From contig CANJKZ010000080.1 of the NCBI GenBank assembly GCA_947471745.1, positions 4,050,842 through 4,114,841 on the forward strand: DNA of 64,000 nt, given 5' to 3'. The translations under genes were made by a program, and so were the position numbers. This DNA is from Closterium sp. Naga37s-1. Taxonomy: Eukaryota > Streptophyta > Zygnematophyceae > Desmidiales > Closteriaceae. The notes below the pieces were generated by a model. That model made no database searches, was not told where the DNA came from, and worked only from the letters and a program-made list of their open reading frames with translations. Below, piece by piece: positions 11,401 through 21,285 of this stretch (its first letter is position 1; each line of letters opens with the position of its first letter).

Positions 11401-12929
11401 AGCTGCTGTTGCCCTCCGCTCTGCAGCTCCTGCTGCCCTCCGCTCTGCAGCTCCTGCTGCCCTCCGCTCTGCAGCTCCTGCTGCCCTCCGCTCTGCAGCT
11501 CCTGCTGCCCTCCGCTCTGCAGCTCCTGCTGCCCTCCGCTCTGCAGCTGCCGCTGCCCTCCGCTCGGCAGCTGCTGCTGCCCTCTGCTCGGCAGCTGCTG
11601 CTGCCCTCCGGTCTGCAGCTGCTGCTGCCCTCCGCTCGGCAGCTGCTGCTGCCCTCCGCTCTGCAGCTGCTGCTGCCCTCCGCTCGGCAGCTGCTGCTGC
11701 CCTCCGCTCTGCAGCTGCTGCTGCCCTCCGCTCGGCAGCTGCTGCTGCCCTCCGCTCTGCAGCTGCTGCTGCCCTCCGCTCGGCAGCTGCTGCTGCCCTC
11801 CGCTCTGCAGCTGCTGCTGCCCTCCGCTCGGCAGCTGCTGCTGCCCTCCGCTCTGCAGCTGCTGCTGCCCTCCGCTCGGCAGCTGCTGCTGCCCTCCGCT
11901 CTGCAGCTGCTGCAGTTTGGTTGCCCGTCGCCTCCGGCCCCGGCCCCGCGCTCGGGGCCTTTCCGCTTGGTCCGGGGAATCAGGGTTGGCATTCTCCCCC
12001 TCCATGGGGCTTGATTCCAGCTCATCGGTGCAAGCCTCGTCCGCCATCTCCACATCCAACACCCAAACCGGCTCCTGCTGCCCTCCGCTCTGCAGCTCCT
12101 GCTGCCCTCCGCCCTGCAGCTGCTGCTGCCCTCCGCTCTGCAGCTGCTGCTGCCCTCCGCTCTGCAGCTCCTGCTGCCCTCCGCTCTGCAGCTCCTGCTG
12201 CCCTCCGCTCTGCAGCTGCTGCTGCCCTCCGCTCTGCAGCTGCCTCTGCCCTCCGCTCTGCAGCTCCTGCTGCCCTCCGCTCAGCAGCTCCTGCTGCCCT
12301 CCGCTCTGCAGCTGCTGCTGCCCTCCGCTTTGCAGCTCCTGCTGCCCTTTGCTCTGCAGCTCCTGCTGCCCTCCGCTCTGCAGCTGCTGCTGCCCTCCGC
12401 TCTGCAGCTGCTGCTGCCCTCCGCTCTGCAGCTCCTGCTGCCCTCCGCTCTGCAGCTCCTGCTGCCCTCCGCTCTGCAGCTGCTGCTGCCCTCCGCTCTG
12501 CAGCTGCTGCTGCCCTCCGCTCTGCAGCTGCTGCTGCCCTCCGCTCTGCAGCTCCTGCTGCCCTCCGCTCTGCAGCTGCTGCTGCCCCCCGCTCTGCAGC
12601 TCCTGCTGCCCTCCGCTCTGCAGCTCCTGCTGCCCCGTCCCCACCGGCGGCTGCCGGCTCCTCTCCCGGGCCCCCTGCTGCCCGCCCACCTGCGGGTCAC
12701 GCTGACCCCCCACTAGTGGCTCCTGCTGCCTGTCTTTCCCCGCCGCACTCCGGCGCCTCCGCTCCTGCCGCCATGCGAGACGTGGCACGACCGGGGGGAT
12801 TGCGGCGTCGGCCGAGCCGGCGCCGTGCAACATTGCCCTCACAGGTAGGCAGCGTCTGCGAGTGTCATGCTGTTGTTGCAAGCGCCTACGGTGTTCCTCC
12901 CAGGCTGCCCTCGCTACCTCTGATGCCAC
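5403..12929 (-). pseudogene. LINE polyprotein: zinc finger, reverse transcriptase, RLE-like domain; broken by two nonsense codons
   Basis: One frame of about 2,500 codons runs through the element, interrupted only by TAG at 10065-10067 and 10035-10037. Both replace CAG within the repeat region. Domains N to C: RAWEEHRRR-type N-terminus, LQSGGQQQ array with four acidic/Arg-rich cassettes, C2H2 finger CETCYRTF...RHMSAC (8484-8550), then RT with motif A DVANAF (near 7390), motif B GSRQGDPLGPFLF (near 7210) and motif C YADD (near 7105). After RT come CACGF...HHALRC (near 6060-6110) and KRVDV...LEVSVVD (near 5870-5960), which fits the PD-(D/E)XK endonuclease of R2/NeSL-type elements. The RT and C-terminus are intact from 9407 to 5403. 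No ATG lies between 12929 and the upstream stop, so the true start is unclear. RT is certain; the endonuclease type is an inference. Confidence 0.8.
8676..12635 (-). repeat. 24-bp tandem array encoding LQSGGQQQ, in four higher-order copies
   Basis: About 130 units of 24 bases (plus-strand unit close to CTGCTGCTGCCCTCCGCTCT plus GCAG) encode QQQLQSGG or QQQLPSGG. The array is interrupted by four nearly identical 159-base cassettes at about 9261, 10098, 10959 and 11916, encoding [19 protein letters not shown] and an Arg-rich GRGRRRR tail. Cassette spacing is 837, 861 and 957 bases, differing by 24 and 96, so copies changed by whole units. Because the unit is a multiple of three without stops, several frames on both strands are open; those are shadows. 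Confidence 0.9.
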
Positions 12930-13393
12930 CTGTGGTACAACCGCCGCCTCGTCGACTGGACCCTTTTCGGTTGTTGCTCCCCCCCTTTCTCCGATGATGG
13001 CCGAAGGTACAGGGTAATCGCCGTCAGACCCGGTGTTGGGAGGGTCTTCGAGAGGTTGGCCGCATGTCAGTACTGAAATCGAACGGCCTGCTTCACAACA
13101 CTGTCTCTTGGCTGGTTTGCCAAAGAGGCACAGAAGGTCTTCGTGGTGGAGGCGACGAATGCGTGGGCTCTGGAGCGCACTCTCAGCCCCCCCCGTCTTT
13201 TGTGACTGGTCAATAGGTGGAGCGACCCACCAGCTGCTACTGTGCTTACCCCCCCTTCACCCCCGAAGGCTCCCGTCACGTCGCTGTCAAGGCCGCCCCC
13301 CACCCGGCCCCCGGGATCCCCGGGGTCCGGGTTGTCCGCCATGGCTCAAGGATCTGGCTAAGGCTTGTTCGCTTACTCTCTGCTACTGCTCTT

Positions 13394-13835
13394 ACTCTAC
13401 GGTGCTGCTATGGCGCGGGTTTCGCTGCAAAGGTGCTGTCTTCGCTGCTACGGCACAGATCACACTCTTATGGCGCGGGTTTCACTGCGATGGCCCAGGC
13501 GCGGCTGCTATGGCGCGGATTCCGTTGCTGAGGGGCGGATTTCGGTGCTAAGACACGGCTTTTGCTGCTATGGCGCAAACCACGTTGTTATGGCGCGGAT
13601 CTCGCGGCTATAGCTCGGATTTCACTGCTATGGCGCGGATCTCGCTGCTATGGCTCGGATCTCGCTGCTATGGCTCGGATCTCACTGCTGTGGCACGGAC
13701 TTCGCTGCCGTGACGCAGATTTCGCTGATGTGGCGTGGACTTCGCTGCTGTGGCGCGTTTTTCGCTGCTGTGACGCGATTCTGCTGCCAGTACGTGAAAC
13801 GAGCCTGCTATGGCGCCAGTTCTGCTGCCTAACGG
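13394..13835. repeat. 21-bp degenerate tandem array
   Basis: Units like GCTGCTATGGCGCGGATCTC repeat with 21-base spacing, cleanest at 13620-13700 and diverged toward both ends. No coding support. It lies 5' of the LINE frame on the minus strand. Confidence 0.7.
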
Positions 13836-13854
13836 CGCTGCGGGCGGCCTAATC

Positions 13855-14080
13855 GCTGGCTCTGCGGCTAGATCACGGGCTGGTCGGCTAGATCGCTGCC
13901 AAGCGGCTAAATCGCGAACCTGGCGGCTAAATCGCGGGCTCCGCGGCGAGATCGCGGACTAGGCGGCTAGATCACGGGCTCGGCTGCGAGGTACCGGGCT
14001 ACGCGGCTGGATCACGGGCCTAGGAGCTCGTTCGCGGGCTGGGCGGCGAGATTGCGGGCTGGGTCGCGGGCTACGTGGAG
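13855..14080. repeat. About 22-bp degenerate tandem array
   Basis: Units like GCGGCTAGATCACGGGCT repeat about ten times with substitutions. It directly follows the 21-bp array but has a different consensus. Confidence 0.65.
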
Positions 14081-14340
14081 GACTTTGAATGTTGACAGAG
14101 CATGCAGTGAGTGCAAACCGTCTACATTACCAGGAGAACTACAGTGAAAACTGAAACTGATACAGTGAGAGTGTACATTACAATGAAAAGTGCTGTACAG
14201 TAAAACCATCTCAGCAGTCTGAGTACAACCATCTAAGTTCTTGTTGACCACAGAAGTGGAGAAATGTTAAGTGCGCTGCAATGCAGTGATAACAAGTCAC
14301 ATGTCTGGGAAGTGATTTTATACGGTGTCAAGGCGACCAG

Positions 14341-14420
14341 TCACATGCAGCCATGTGTACCAGTAAGTCGGACCAGGCAGCGTCACATGCAGCCATGTGT
14401 ACCAGTAAGTCGAACCAGGA
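14341..14420. repeat. 42-bp direct duplication
   Basis: The segment beginning TCACATGCAGCCATGTGTAC occurs at 14341 and again at 14383 with two differences in the 38 aligned bases. The start of each copy contains the near-palindrome CACATGCAGCCATGTG. Confidence 0.8.
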
Positions 14421-14499
14421 ACTTCAGCAGTCGTCGGTTCACATGCTGCAACAACAAACAAGCCGCCAGAAGAGCCACGAAGAGCATGGTGGACAAAGG

Positions 14500-15280
14500 G
14501 AATGGGAGAGGGGAGGTGGGGGGTTGGTGAGGTGAGGGAGGAGACGAGAGAAGGGGAAAATTGCTGAATGATGTGAAATTAATGGCTAACGTTGTAAATA
14601 AATGATATAAGGTTGATGGTTGACATTGTTATGTGCAGGAAGGAAAAGGGGACAGGAAAGATGAGGGTTACGTGGGAGGCGGTTGAGGGGTGTGTGGGGC
14701 GTGAGCAGAGCAAGGAGAGGTTTGGGGAGAGGGGAGATTAAGGGCGAGAGACGGAGGTGCGTGGAGAGAGGGGGGGGGGGTGGGGTGAGGGGTGAGCAGA
14801 GGGGGGATGACAGATGGATCGAGGGGGAGGGAGTGGGGGGGGGGGAGGGGAGGGGGATTAAGGATGCATGGGATGAATCGGTGGGAGAAATGAGGGGTGA
14901 GTGAGGGGAACGATGAGGGAAGGACTGGGGGAATTGGGGGAACGCAGGGTGGATGGAGAGAGGGATGAGGTGCGAGCGAGGGGGGAGGGGAGGCATGGTG
15001 GGGGAAGGGGTAGTGGGGTGAGCGAATATTGGGGAGGGTGGGAGGAAGGGGAGAAGAGCGGAGGGGGGATGAGGGGTGTGTGCGGTGGGAGATAGGCGGA
15101 AATCGCAGGGAGATTAGCGGAGAGGGGGGAGATGAGGGGAGAGCGGGGGGGAGGATGAGCGAAGAACGGAGGGGTGGGGGGCGAGCGAGAAGAGGAAGAA
15201 GGGAGTGGGGAGGGGGGAGGGGGGAGAGGGGGGGGTGGAACGCAGGGGGAGGAGAGGGTCGGAAAGGGGGAAAGGGGTCG
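14500..15280. other. Purine-rich (G/A) tract of about 780 bp
   Basis: The plus strand is almost only G and A with many G runs. Long open frames on the opposite strand are Pro/Ser-rich artefacts of this composition. No gene supported. It could form triplex or G-quadruplex structures. Confidence 0.6.
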
Positions 15281-17230
15281 GTCCGCCACACACATCGCCC
15301 TTCACCATTCTTCTGTCACGAGGCGACGCACTGAGGCGAGGCGACGCACTGAGGCGACTCTAACGACGCGCGCTCAAACCGACACTGGTGGGGCGTTCGC
15401 ATGACGAGCATCTGAAATAAACACTGCCAATGCGTCCGCAAACTGAGATCGCTATAAAAAAAACGTCAGGTTTAAACAACTACAAAATACCAGACAGACG
15501 CCTGAATCGCGCAACTTACACCACGCCATTAAAAAACCCGATATGAATGATAGTTACGGTACCAGACGTGTGAAGGACCACGGATAGCGCGACTGTCATT
15601 AGCTAGACTAAAGTCGCCACTGACACTAAAGTCGCGGCTTTAGGATCAAGACGAAAGGCTAACCTATTGCCGAGTAGATCTGATGAATGCGACGCGAAAC
15701 TAATCCAAGGTGCCTCAATCTGACGAAACTAACTTTAGGTAATCCAAGCCACCCTTGACGAGCATAACTAGGCAACGAGGGTTCGAAGAATGAGGTGCGG
15801 GAGATGGAAGAATGTGAGGTGGATGGTTGAGGTTGTTGATAAGGCTGTGCTAGCTGGCCGTGCCACGATGGCAAAAACGCCCTTCATTGGTATTGGCTCG
15901 CGCAAATTTCTTGTCAAGCACCCCTTGCATTTTCAGCTGCCCAACTCGGATTGCGAGCAGCAAAACCGGTTGTGAGGGCAGCTGAATAGCTGCTTGTTCT
16001 AAAACTTCTGGACCATCCCAACCAACGCCGTCCCGCACCTCACGCAAATAAATTTCGTCGGCGAGAAGAGAATAAATACCAAATGCCACGGCTCCTAACA
16101 AGTTCCAGCCTGCCCTAGGTCCATCCGTGCCAAACATATTCCATCCATCATCCAAACCTCGGTGGATGCCAAAACTCTACAACAGCAATACGCGCCATCG
16201 ACAGCTTCGATTGCAACAAACCAAACGAAACCAAACTAAACCTGCCTGTGAACCAAGGCCCAGTCCAACTTGACAACAATCGTGTGTGTTTTTCGAACCC
16301 AATCTAAACTGGAAACCTGGGTAGGTATCGGATCTTCTCGTACAGCGTACAGAAATTGTGTCGCCGCAAAAAGTCCGCCGCTCGAATTTCCCTCCTGAGG
16401 CATGGTCTCTGCCGTCATGGGCGGGGAAATTTGTTGGTCCACAATTACACACACCATCACCATGCAACATCCATACCGTCGTCATGGCTCGAAGTAAATC
16501 GTCACCGTTCAAAAAGTTTCTCCACCACCATCCAACTGTTCATACTGTTCCTATAGATTTTCGCGCTATGGCCGCCAAAACTACAGCACAGCATTGCGTC
16601 GCACCGCACTGCACCCAGCAAATGGAGCCAAACTGGGTAGGCATTTGGCCTGAAGCGCCCAAACTGCCACACCTCAATACTTCCTGACACCCATCACAAT
16701 TGGTTTGAAGCCACTCTGCATCGCGCGCACCGGCCGCCAACCAACCCAACCAAACATTACTCGTCAGGGAAAGGGCGAGTCAGAAGGAAGACCATGGATG
16801 AGCAGGAAGGAGCACGCATTTTCTCATGGTTCAGCGCGCTTCCGCTTTTCCTACCAACTCGATCCTTCCCACACATCCCTTACGTCACACCTTATAACCC
16901 ATTTTTGTTCACCGAGCAAGCTAATCTTTCCGAAAGGCTTCCGGCTAGTACTGGCGAAAACCCAATGGCACGCGGCAGCGTTGAGCTATAGAAGTCGGGT
17001 GGGACGGGTTGGGTAGAGAGTCGTGAGAGAGCGAGCTGCCTGCTGCCTGGGTTGAACCTTTACTACGCTAGTTGCTTGAGGAAGATTCTGTTCCACGGCG
17101 AGTCTCTCGAAACCGATCTCCACGGCCGGGCGAAACCTTCACGGCGGAATGGTGGTCCTTCTCGCGTGGCGCATGGTGGCGGAATCTCTACCGTCGGACG
17201 GCGCTTCTCCCATCGCACGACGAACGGTGC
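15281..17230. other. Gene-poor stretch
   Basis: No domain or splice-supported exon was recognised. An 18-bp tandem step (AGGCGACGCACTG at 15321 and 15339) is present. The remaining open frames are short and unconvincing. Confidence 0.4.
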
Positions 17231-17830
17231 ACGGTTTTATTTCTCTTCTTCGTCATCGTTTCTTTCAGCTTTTTTCCAGCTTTATTATTATTCCGCTTGT
17301 TCGTTTCTTATTCTTATCCTTCTCGAGATCACTTACTTACTTGGTTTATTCTTGGTGCGTTCAGCAGGAGGAGTCCAGGAGGAGTCGCGCTGGTGGTGTG
17401 CGAAGCGGGTGGAGCGAGGAGCACACGTACGACTTCACCTTGGTAAGTGTCGTCCATTTTTGGTGTTTTTATTTATCCGATTTACTTACGTCTTTCGTTT
17501 TCACTTTGTGCGTGTTTGGCAGGCGGAGCTACCAACGAAGATGAAGACCGACCAACAAGACAAGACTTCGCCTTGGTAAGTTTTGCCCATTTTTAGTGTT
17601 TCTGTTTATCCGATTTACTCACGTCTTTCCTTTTCTCCTTGTGCGTGTTAGACAGACGGAACAACGAAGGTGAAGACCGAAGAACGTGGAGAGAAGACTT
17701 CGCCTTGAAGCTGGAGGAGCATGGAGCAAGGACTCTCGCGGCGGACCTCTCTCACATGGTTTTATTTCTCGTCTTCGTCATCGTTTCTTTCAGCTTTGTT
17801 ATTATTCCGTTTGTTCGTTTCACATTGACT
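17231..17830 (+). repeat. Tandem 132-bp module with exon/intron-like borders, plus a flanking direct repeat
   Basis: GACTTCRCCTTGGTAAG, an exon-end plus donor-like sequence, occurs at 17431 and 17564, and a third copy without the GTAAG begins near 17696 (steps of 133 and 132). Each step contains ATTTATCCGATTTAC-type T-rich sequence and an acceptor-like CAG or TAG, followed by AACGAAG-TGAAGACCGA. A second sequence, TCTTCGTCATCGTTTCTTTC, occurs near 17250 and 17772. No protein can be assigned. It may be a repeated 5' leader or a TE part. Confidence 0.55.
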
Positions 17831-18037
17831 TTGTTTAAAAACGTACTAACATTTTTTAAAGTCGTTCTGCCCGCAGGAAGTCGGGAGCTAAGGAGCAGCG
17901 CAGAGCGAGGATCGAACGAGGACCAACAAGAAGAAGCAAGGACCAGCGAGGAGCTTGACTCCCCGCTTCCCCTCCTTCCCTTTCTCAGAAGGTGGAGCAA
18001 CAACTGCAGCAGCAGCACATGGTTACCCGTGGGCCGT

Positions 18038-18270
18038 ATAGGAGCGTTAGATCAGATCGATAGGAGCGTTAGATCAGACCGTAGGAGCGTTAGATCAGAC
18101 CGTAGGAGCGTTAGATCAGACCGTAGGAGCGATAGATCAGCCACAGACTGGACAGACGAGGGCGGTGTGGGCTGGGTGGTTAGGCGATGGGGACGCGACG
18201 CGACTGGGTGGGTAGGCGATGGGGACGCGACGCGACTGGGTGGGTAGGCGATGGGGACGCGACGCGACGG
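18038..18270. repeat. Two adjacent minisatellites (21-22 bp and 32 bp)
   Basis: About five copies of TAGGAGCGTTAGATCAG (18038-18140) are followed by three copies of a 32-base unit starting TAGGCGATGGGGACGCGACG (18181-18270). Confidence 0.8.
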
Positions 18271-19020
18271 GGTCGGTTGGGTTTCCTCCTCCTCTTTACT
18301 CCCGCCACTTTTTGTGGCTCACCGCGGCAACCTGACAACCTGATAACAGAGAAGCTACTTCAAGCTCCGAGGTGTTCTCCGCTCGCTGGCATTTACATTA
18401 ATCCTACTAACCGTCCCTCCTCTTTGTTTTAGTGTTTTTCTTGCAGGTTCCCTAACGAAGGACCTCCACCTCATCGTGGTGTTAGGGTGAACGCTAGAGG
18501 CTTGTCCTCTAGCGGCCAAGAGGGGTCCATGCGAAGACCGAAGACCAAGGTCCAAGATCCAAGTTCCAAGGTCCAAGATTGAAGACCTTCCTATAGATCT
18601 AGAATTTCCTGAACATGAGATGTATGTAGACTTCATGATATGAATTCATTTTACTATTTAATCTAATTTTGGTTCAGTTGTTTTAACTGAGCATTCGTGG
18701 TTGATAAAGTACACGAAACAACACCAGAAATCTTCAGTTAGGGGGTTTGGCATGGTAGGGCAAAGAAGAAAGTAGAAATTCGAAGGGAGAAATTTCTGGT
18801 CATGGTAACTTGAAGCAGTGCAGTAAGCTTGCAGCAACTCCTGCAATTCGCTATCAGGAAGCAGGAAGGTTGTCAAGTCAAAACGTCAGACAAAAGCCAA
18901 TAGCTGCCACCTCCCTTCTCATTCATGACAATTTCAGAAGCTCCAAATCATGGTACCGGTAACATCAAAATTTGTTTGCGAGCCCGTTCCCTAACCCTAA
19001 TCTCCTAATCTTCCACCCTG
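18271..19020. other. Non-coding stretch downstream of the DUF84 gene
   Basis: No gene recognised. A stem-loop CGCTAGAGG...CCTCTAGCG lies near 18490-18513, and a short repeat around AAGGTCCAAGATCC lies near 18550-18580. Confidence 0.4.
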
Positions 19021-20628
19021 TCATTGCATGTAATTGGGAGGCAGCACTGGGTGCGACGGGCTTTTATACAGCGACGGGTGGACGAATGGGATGAGAGCTA
19101 GGGTGATAGCATGCTCATAGTACGTCTGACGTGTAATCTCCCCATTGGTCAGATACCCCACTATGCCCCCACGGGATTTGCTGCCCTCTTGCCTAAAAGC
19201 CTCATCTGTTGCTTCTCCCAGCTCCATGCCCCCTGCAGGGTGCCAATCACGAGGGTGATAGAAACGAGGAAGGGGTGATAAGGACGGCAGTGGTAAGGAG
19301 GAGCGGATTGAACAAGCATGGTGCAGGGAAGCAGGTATAGCTGAATGGGAGGGCGAGTAGCATGTGAATAGTTCCTAAACTCACTCTGCAGACTCACCAA
19401 CTGTGCACGCAGAACCCCAATGCCCCCTCTGTGCCCCCTCTGTGGGTAGGGTGTGTGCAAAGCTCACACCCTACCCACACGGTCCGCACCCTTCCCTCGT
19501 GACCCACTTTCCCCATCATTCCCCTTACCCTTCCGCCCATACTTTCCCCTTCCATCATTCCCCTTCCATGCTTTCTCCTTACCCTTCCGCCTACCCCTAC
19601 TAGTATGTCCATTGTTTCTTTTTCTCTTCCCTCAGTAACCCCATCCTCGCCTCCCATCTTCTCCCTCACCCCCTTACCCCGCCTCCCCAGCCACTCTTTT
19701 CCCTTCCCCTCCTGCACGTTCCCACTTCTCCCCTTCCCCACAACACCCCCCTCCTCCCCGCCCCCCCTTACCCCCCCCCCCCCCCCCCCTCTTTTCCTCC
19801 TCCCCCCTCCCCCCCACCTTGCACCAGTTCCGCCAGTGGTGGAGGAAGCATGAACGCGGCCGTCCGCGCTCTCGCCTCCCCCGAAATCGCGTTCCCTCCG
19901 CCTCCCGCTAAGCTTCCCCCCGCACCTCTCCCCCCGTTTACTCCCCCAAGCGCCGCGCCTCCTCTCCTCCCCGCCAACCCTTCCCCGCCCCCGCCCCCGC
20001 CCCCTGTCGCTTCCCCCACTCCCCTCCCCTGCTGCTGTCTCCCGTTCCCCGCTCCGGGAGCCGCGCCTCCGCCCTCCCCGCTTCCGCCGACCACCGCGCC
20101 GTCCGCCTCCGCCTCGTCGTCCGCGCGCGCGGACGTGGAGAGTACGACAGCCCATGCGAAGCACATGAGCTGGGGGGGATCGGAGAACCGACACCACTCC
20201 ACTCCCCCCTCGATCGCAACCACGAAATCCGCGCCTTCCGCCGCGCTGCTGCGCGCCACGTGAAGCAGGCGGTTCCGCGCGCCCGTGAGAGTCTCCGCGT
20301 CGCCCATCGGCTGGTCCGACACGCCCGAGTCGGCCGGAAAGCCCTCTAACTCGAACGACTCGTGGGGGAACAGCCGCCGGAGCGCCTCCCCCGCGGCGTT
20401 AATCTTTACCGGGTTTCTAGAAGCTACGACCACGCGTCGCCTACTGTTCCACGCGCCGTCGGAGCTATTCTCCCCGCACGACGCGATCTCCGCGTGCCCG
20501 TCCCCGCGGCATGCTTGCGCCTGCGCGCGGTTCCTTCCGCCAGGGGAGTGGTGCGGCTGGAGCGACACGCGCGCGGAGGATTGGTGATGCGCCGCGACGC
20601 GCGACGGGAATATGGCGTCGTAGGACAT
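19021..20628 (-). CDS. Inosine/xanthosine triphosphate pyrophosphatase, DUF84 (YjjX-like)
   Basis: The YjjX/DUF84 family hydrolyses ITP and XTP, keeping deaminated purines out of nucleic acids. Two exons on the minus strand, 20628-19818 and 19232-19021, join in phase to 340 residues. I chose ATG 20628 because the upstream in-frame start would be TTG. Exon 1 carries VVVASRNPVKINAAGEALRR (substrate-binding N-terminus), SGVSDQPMGDAETLTGARNR and FVVAIEGGVE, all family hallmarks. Exon 2 carries GMELGEATDEAF, KSRGGIVGYLTNGEITR and ALIPFVHP. The donor is AG/GTGGGG and the acceptor CTGCAG/GG. Residues 1-62 are an extension absent from the bacterial proteins and could be a targeting peptide. About 85 Gly/Ala-rich residues are inserted between FAWAVV and RTAAFMLPPPLAEL; a retained intron there is possible but the frame stays open. 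The 585-base intron is almost pure pyrimidine on the plus strand. Confidence 0.88.
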
Positions 20629-21285
20629 TAAGAGGGGGCGCGCAGGGTGACTGCTGGTTCTAAGACGTGTCAAAACTGGATCGGCGTGACTGTGGCTACT
20701 ACGGGCTCGCTCCAGCGGTGGCGGCGGGTCGATCAGGGTCGTGTCGACAGAGTTGATTCGTTAGTGGCACAACAGCGTACGGGGAAATTCCATGCGGTGA
20801 ATCAAGCCGTCAAACCAGACACGTCTGGTGAAAAAAAAGGGAAACAAGCTATCACTCGCAGCTAAAAATACGCCACTGTTCGCGCTTCAGAAATGGCTTG
20901 CGTTGCCGTTGGCTGTGTGCGACAGACCAAGCTGGTCAACTTACGGGTGGGTACGTGCGACAGAGCATCCCTGTCAGTTGGTTGGGAGCGATGACAGCAC
21001 AATGCGTCGCAGACTGACAGAGAGTTGTCGCAGCACGGGATGAGTCGCAAGCGGAGTTGTCGCACAATGAAGTGCTGGGCGGTTTTGGCGCAAAGCCCCA
21101 TGCGAGAGGTGATGCGAGGACGTGATGTAAAAAGATTCGCTACAGTAAAAAAGCAGCTGACACCGAAGTTTCATTACACCTTGTTCATTTAAAAAAGAGC
21201 TAGCTGATTGAATTTCACATTGTGATTCTTCTAGTCATCAAGCAGAGATGTACATAGCAGTTCACACATTTACTGCACAATCCAC
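20629..21285. other. Intergenic spacer
   Basis: Nothing recognised. It probably includes the DUF84 gene promoter and the 3' UTR of the next minus-strand gene. Confidence 0.4.

Larger units (their letters stand above)
5214..13256 (-). mobile_element. Non-LTR (LINE) retrotransposon, restriction-like-endonuclease type, minus strand
   Basis: Read on the minus strand, the order is N-terminal region, LQSGGQQQ repeat region, C2H2 zinc finger, reverse transcriptase, Cys/His knuckle, endonuclease-like domain, a 3' UTR with a 13-bp tandem repeat (GAGACACCCCAAC on the plus strand, about 5285-5352), and a tail seen as 20 T at 5214-5233. No LTRs are visible. The 5' limit is uncertain: 13256 is where the long open frame meets its upstream stop (13257-13259). 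Tandem arrays at 13394-14080 could still belong to the 5' UTR. I found no convincing target-site duplication. Confidence 0.75.

Noticed and set aside
8548..12997. Long plus-strand open frames ([22 protein letters not shown] repeats)
   Set aside because: Shadows of the 24-bp LINE array; the minus frame continues into the zinc finger and RT, so that strand is coding.
13365..13852. Overlapping frames with repeated Tyr-Gly-Ala-type peptides
   Set aside because: Produced by the 21-bp tandem array in multiple frames.
14586..15308. Pro/Ser-rich minus-strand frames
   Set aside because: Composition artefacts of the purine-rich tract; no conserved motif.
17052..18247. Spliced protein-coding gene across the 17-18 kb repeats
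   Set aside because: No exon combination gave a recognisable protein and the candidate splice sites are part of a tandem repeat.
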